DNA of 7,994 nucleotides from Clostridia bacterium (GTDB taxonomy: Bacteria > Bacillota > Clostridia > Christensenellales > UBA1242): the NCBI GenBank assembly GCA_017456465.1, contig JAFTJJ010000061.1, positions 1-7,994 of the forward strand, read 5' to 3'. Positions 4,889 through 7,994 of this stretch are shown piece by piece (positions within the stretch are counted from its first letter, which is position 1; each line of letters opens with the position of its first letter). The notes beneath the pieces were generated by a model. The model did not search any database and was not told the DNA's origin. It worked only from the letters and a program-made list of their open reading frames with translations. The translations under genes and the position numbers were made by a program.

Positions 4889-7873
4889 ATGAGGAAAAAT
4901 TTAAAGAAGTTTGTGACGGTTTGTGTTTGTCTTGCAATGGTGTTTGTTCTCATTGCGGGTGTTTTGATGTGGCAAAAATTCACTCTTGCTGATGATTCGG
5001 GTGCAACTGCAACTGAGCAGGGGGCTGAGGAAGGTTATGTGATTGCCGACTGTCTCAAGGGCGGTGGAATTTTTCTTGAGCCTAATGCTGAATTTGTGCT
5101 TGAAGAAGGTGCTGAGATTTCAGGAAACAGCAATGCTTATGGCGGCGGAGTCTATGTCTCTGCCGGAGCAACATTCACCATGGCAGGTGGAACAATTTCT
5201 GACAACAAAGCAAAGTTTGGTGGTGCGATTTATGTTGAGGCGGGCGGAACTGTCGAGCTTTTGAGTGGAACAATTTCAAACAATGCCACCGAGCAGAACG
5301 GAACCATTTTTGTCGAAGGTGGTGCAACGCTCACAATGACCACGGACAATGGTCAGCCACAAACGGTTGTGGCTTCAAACTCTGGGGCGGTTTCTGTTGC
5401 AAGCATCACAAATGGCAGTGGTGTGACGATGAGTGGGAACTATCAAGAGCTTTATGACTATGACATTGATTTCTATGTGGGAGACACCCTCAAAAGTGTG
5501 AAGGTTTTGGCTGATCGCAAGAATGACGCGTCACTTGCAAGCAATTTGGAATTTGAGTTTGATCCATCGGAAGCACCGCTTAATTATGAAGAATGTTGTG
5601 GTTATTTTTTGGACAAAGAATTCAGGCATCCTGTTGGGACCATCACCGAGGACATGTTTGACGAATTTGGCGGGTTGAAGCTTTTCACAAAAAGAGCAAC
5701 TTTGGACAAATTGAGTTTTGACAACCAGATGGCATCCGTGAGTGCAAAAGATTCAAGCGTTTCAGGGGATGTGGTCATTCCAAGGATGCACAATGACAAG
5801 GATGTCGCTTTCGTGGGCGGGTTTGAATCTTGTGACATCACATCAATCACTTTGCCAGCAACTGTTGAAGAAATTTATTCTGGCGCATTTGATCAATGCG
5901 GAAACTTGAGAAAGTGCAACATCACAACAGGGGTGCGTGTAATTGGCAGTGGAGCTTTTAATCAAAACACAGCAATGTCTTCAGTGCTTTTGTGGGAAGG
6001 AAACAATGTGTCGTTTATTGGTGAAGTGGCTTTTTGTGGGTGTGCTGGGCAATCTGAAGCATATGTTTATGCAAATGAAATACGTTTGGACACATTTTCC
6101 AGCGATTTTGGAACGGTTGTGATTTCTGAAAATGTGAATAAAATTGCAAATTATGCTTTTGGGGGAGCTAACATTGAAAACCTGATTTTTGAGTCTGGGT
6201 CATCTCCTTTGGAATTTGGGACTGATGCATTCAGCAATGCGACAATCACAAACCTTTCCATTGCGTCAGTTGAAAACTGGTGCAAATCGACGTTTGAAGG
6301 TTCTTCTGCAAATCCGATTGCGTTTGCAGACAATGTGTTTTTTCAAGATTCGCCATATCCAACAAAGAGCATCACAATTTCTGATGTTTCAAAAATTAAC
6401 CAATATGCTTTTTATGGTTTGAAGCAAGAATTTGATTCAATCACAATTGATGGTGTTGGAGTGATTGGAATCAATGCGTTTTCAAGCAGTGTGGGAAAAA
6501 TTGAAAGTGTGAGCATTAAAAATGTGACAACCATTGGCGAAAGTGCTTTTGCAGGGTCAAACATTGGATCACTTGCATTATCAGACATTTCAACAATTGA
6601 TCGAAAAGTTTTTCAAAAGACAACGCTTTCAAGTGTTTCTTTTGGAGCGAACATTGGTTCGGTTTATGCTTATGCATTTGACACAAAAACAAAATATCAA
6701 CTCAAAATTCCAACACTGGAAACTTATTTGAACACAAACATTGTTTATTCAAATAATGATGGAAATAATGGAGTACAAAATGCTTCTGTAATGAGGTCAG
6801 CAAGTGAACTTTTGATTGGCGGAAAGAAGGTGACAGCGACTCTTGATTTGACCGTGGAGCAGTCAACAAAAGTTGCGAACTCATTCCATTTGTTCAATGC
6901 TCCAATTTCAATCAATTTGAAAATTGCCACAGAGCTGAGCACCGCAACAACGGGGGCAGCAACCTTTGGCGCAAAGAGTGTTTATTTGGGAACAACACCA
7001 ATAAACAAGCTTTCAATTGAAAACACAAGCGTGTCCAAGTATTTTTATGGCATCAAGGACATCAAGGATGTTGAATTTTGTGATTTGGAGGAAACATCAT
7101 CGCTTCCTGGCACAATTATTCCAGACCAAGCATTTTTGGGGTCAGGAATCACAAGTCTTGTGATTGGAGACCACATCACAACCATTCAAGGTTTTGCGTT
7201 CAGCAATTGTGCAAGTCTTCAAAAAATAACGATTGGAAATTCCAAAAACATGAAGCTCACAAGAATTGAAGGGTCATGTTTCAACAACACTTCAGTTTCG
7301 GGTTATTCTTTGGAGTCGTTGAACATTGCAGACGAGAATGCTTGGTGCAACATTCAGTTTGGTTCAGAGCTTGCAAACCCAATGTCTTATGCAAAACAAG
7401 TTTATTTTGGGGGACAAACAAAGTCAAGGCTTGAGCTTAGAACTTCAAATTTATATACTTTTGCATTTATGTATTTGAAAAACTTAAATTATCTTTCAAT
7501 TCGTCCACCTGAAGGTGAAACACAAATCAAAATTTTTGCAAAATCGGTTTTTGGTTGTTCAAGTTTGATGTCAACATATGTTGGAAACGGGACAACAACT
7601 GGTGAAGGAATTGAGTTTTTAAGCAGTTCAGACGGAGACAATTCAGTTTTTCATGGGTGTTTCACAAACATGAAAATTTATTGTTCTTTTGCGGCTGATT
7701 CTGCATGTCAAGGAAATCCGATTTCAAGCACTGAGCATGACAATTTGGGTGGCAAAACAAGATATTGGTGGTTGATTAAGAGGGAATATGTCGGCACTGT
7801 TTATGAAACGTTCTTTGAACCAACATACAGCCAAACATATGATTCTTGGAAACAAACATTTGGAATATCATGA
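4889..7873 (+). CDS. Secreted beta-helix / BspA-type LRR_5 surface protein, paralogue (994 aa)
   Basis: Domain order mirrors the preceding gene. Residues 1-34 are a signal peptide (MRKNLKK, hydrophobic core, TLA before DDSG). Residues about 58-184 are beta-helix turns (GGGIFLEP, GATFTMAGGTISDN, GGAIYVEAGGT), slightly longer than in the paralogue. Residues about 191-254 are the connector (YDIDFYVGD to YEECCGYFLDKEF..PV) with the same Cys-Cys pair. Residues about 270-931 form the LRR_5 array, opened by ATLDKLSFDNQ and VVIPR. It contains three W-C type linkers and the second shared module. The tail from about 932 is aromatic (RYWWLIKREYVG), then ends YSQTYDSWKQTFG, reminiscent of the Y...W..F end caps of other LRR_5 proteins. 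There is no anchoring motif. It is 372 residues shorter than its neighbour, mostly because it lacks the internal duplication and one stretch of LRR units. It is the last gene before a terminator. Function is inferred to be surface binding; the partner is unknown. An upstream GTG at 4871 would add six residues. Confidence 0.9.
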   Translation: MRKNLKKFVTVCVCLAMVFVLIAGVLMWQKFTLADDSGATATEQGAEEGYVIADCLKGGGIFLEPNAEFVLEEGAEISGNSNAYGGGVYVSAGATFTMAGGTISDNKAKFGGAIYVEAGGTVELLSGTISNNATEQNGTIFVEGGATLTMTTDNGQPQTVVASNSGAVSVASITNGSGVTMSGNYQELYDYDIDFYVGDTLKSVKVLADRKNDASLASNLEFEFDPSEAPLNYEECCGYFLDKEFRHPVGTITEDMFDEFGGLKLFTKRATLDKLSFDNQMASVSAKDSSVSGDVVIPRMHNDKDVAFVGGFESCDITSITLPATVEEIYSGAFDQCGNLRKCNITTGVRVIGSGAFNQNTAMSSVLLWEGNNVSFIGEVAFCGCAGQSEAYVYANEIRLDTFSSDFGTVVISENVNKIANYAFGGANIENLIFESGSSPLEFGTDAFSNATITNLSIASVENWCKSTFEGSSANPIAFADNVFFQDSPYPTKSITISDVSKINQYAFYGLKQEFDSITIDGVGVIGINAFSSSVGKIESVSIKNVTTIGESAFAGSNIGSLALSDISTIDRKVFQKTTLSSVSFGANIGSVYAYAFDTKTKYQLKIPTLETYLNTNIVYSNNDGNNGVQNASVMRSASELLIGGKKVTATLDLTVEQSTKVANSFHLFNAPISINLKIATELSTATTGAATFGAKSVYLGTTPINKLSIENTSVSKYFYGIKDIKDVEFCDLEETSSLPGTIIPDQAFLGSGITSLVIGDHITTIQGFAFSNCASLQKITIGNSKNMKLTRIEGSCFNNTSVSGYSLESLNIADENAWCNIQFGSELANPMSYAKQVYFGGQTKSRLELRTSNLYTFAFMYLKNLNYLSIRPPEGETQIKIFAKSVFGCSSLMSTYVGNGTTTGEGIEFLSSSDGDNSVFHGCFTNMKIYCSFAADSACQGNPISSTEHDNLGGKTRYWWLIKREYVGTVYETFFEPTYSQTYDSWKQTFGIS
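6260..7417 (+). repeat. Three dispersed W-C linker motifs in the smaller LRR protein
   Basis: Copies lie at 6260-6352 (SVENWCKSTF, SSANPIAFADNVFF), 6707-6829 (TLETYLNTNI, with an enlarged Asn-rich loop, then LLIGGKK) and 7325-7417 (ENAWCNIQF, LANPMSYAKQVYFGG). Aromatic spacing is 149 and 206 codons. The middle copy lacks both Trp and Cys and corresponds to the Leu-bearing fourth copy of the larger protein; both lead into the same downstream module. Confidence 0.7.
6707..7213 (+). repeat. Shared non-canonical module, copy in the smaller protein
   Basis: This copy aligns with 3713-4165 of the larger gene. It reads IGGKKV, DLTVEQS, FHLFNAPISIN, TFG, INKLSI, KYFYGIKDIKDVEF, IIPDQAFLGSGITSLVI and FSNCASL in order. 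It carries a few more residues than its partner around the strand before INKLSI and around EETSSLPG. Confidence 0.65.
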
Positions 7874-7885
7874 TCTTGAAATCCC

Positions 7886-7915
7886 AAAGCAGGCGAGTTT
7901 TTCGTCTGCTTTTTT
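7886..7915 (+). terminator. Rho-independent terminator after the third gene
   Basis: An 11-base arm (AAAGCAGGCGA, 7886-7896) and its partner (TCGTCTGCTTT, 7902-7912) form a stem with one G-U pair and a five-base loop (GTTTT). A run of six T overlaps and follows the stem end. It starts 12 bases after the TGA at 7871-7873. No equivalent is seen after the first or second gene, so it probably ends one shared transcript. Confidence 0.9.
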
Positions 7916-7994
7916 GTTGGTCTAAATCTGTGTGGTGTTTATGTTATTTGGTGTGTTTAGTGTCATCTTTTTGGAAACATTTAAAAGCCCAAGG
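7916..7994. other. Non-coding end of window
   Basis: These 79 bases are AT- and GT-rich. I see no convincing promoter pair, ribosome binding site or start codon of a following gene on either strand. It may be the leader of the next gene beyond the window. Confidence 0.5.

Noticed and set aside
7916..7994. Promoter for a downstream gene
   Set aside because: TTG- and TA-rich hexamers occur, but no pair with proper spacing or following start codon could be supported.

Overview
The window is AT-rich DNA (about 40% G+C by eye) and almost entirely coding. It holds three genes on the + strand, all for secreted, repeat-built, cell-envelope-type proteins. Good Shine-Dalgarno sites, near-zero gaps, a rho-independent terminator and Sec-type signal peptides make it bacterial. 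The architecture (right-handed beta-helix repeats followed by BspA-type LRR_5 leucine-rich repeats) and codon style suggest a low-GC Bacillota, most likely an uncultured gut Clostridia-type organism. That placement is inference; no taxonomic marker is present.

Layout: 55-732 encodes a small secreted beta-helix protein (225 aa). After 22 bases, 755-4855 encodes a 1366-aa protein with a signal peptide, a beta-helix head, a small connector containing a Cys-Cys pair, a very long LRR_5 array and a short tail. After 33 bases, 4889-7873 encodes a 994-aa paralogue with the same domain order. A strong hairpin plus T-tract terminator at 7886-7915 closes the set. No terminator is visible in either gap, so the three genes are probably co-transcribed from a promoter upstream of the window. 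The last 79 bases hold nothing I can support.

The two large proteins are tandem paralogues whose predicted signal peptides are both 34 residues long and end in the same TLA/DDSG site, encoded by an identical 21-base block. The larger protein carries an internal tandem duplication of about 169 residues. Both share a recurrent W-C...F...NP...A...Y linker (seven copies in all) and a second, non-LRR-like module of roughly 150 residues. These linkers sit at module boundaries and allow an explicit model of how one gene could be converted into the other by gain or loss of whole modules.

No sortase motif, SLH domain, dockerin or lipobox is seen, so how the proteins are held at the surface is unknown. 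The likely role is adhesion or interaction at the cell surface, inferred from the BspA family. I see no mobile element, RNA gene, CRISPR array, enzyme or toxin signature.
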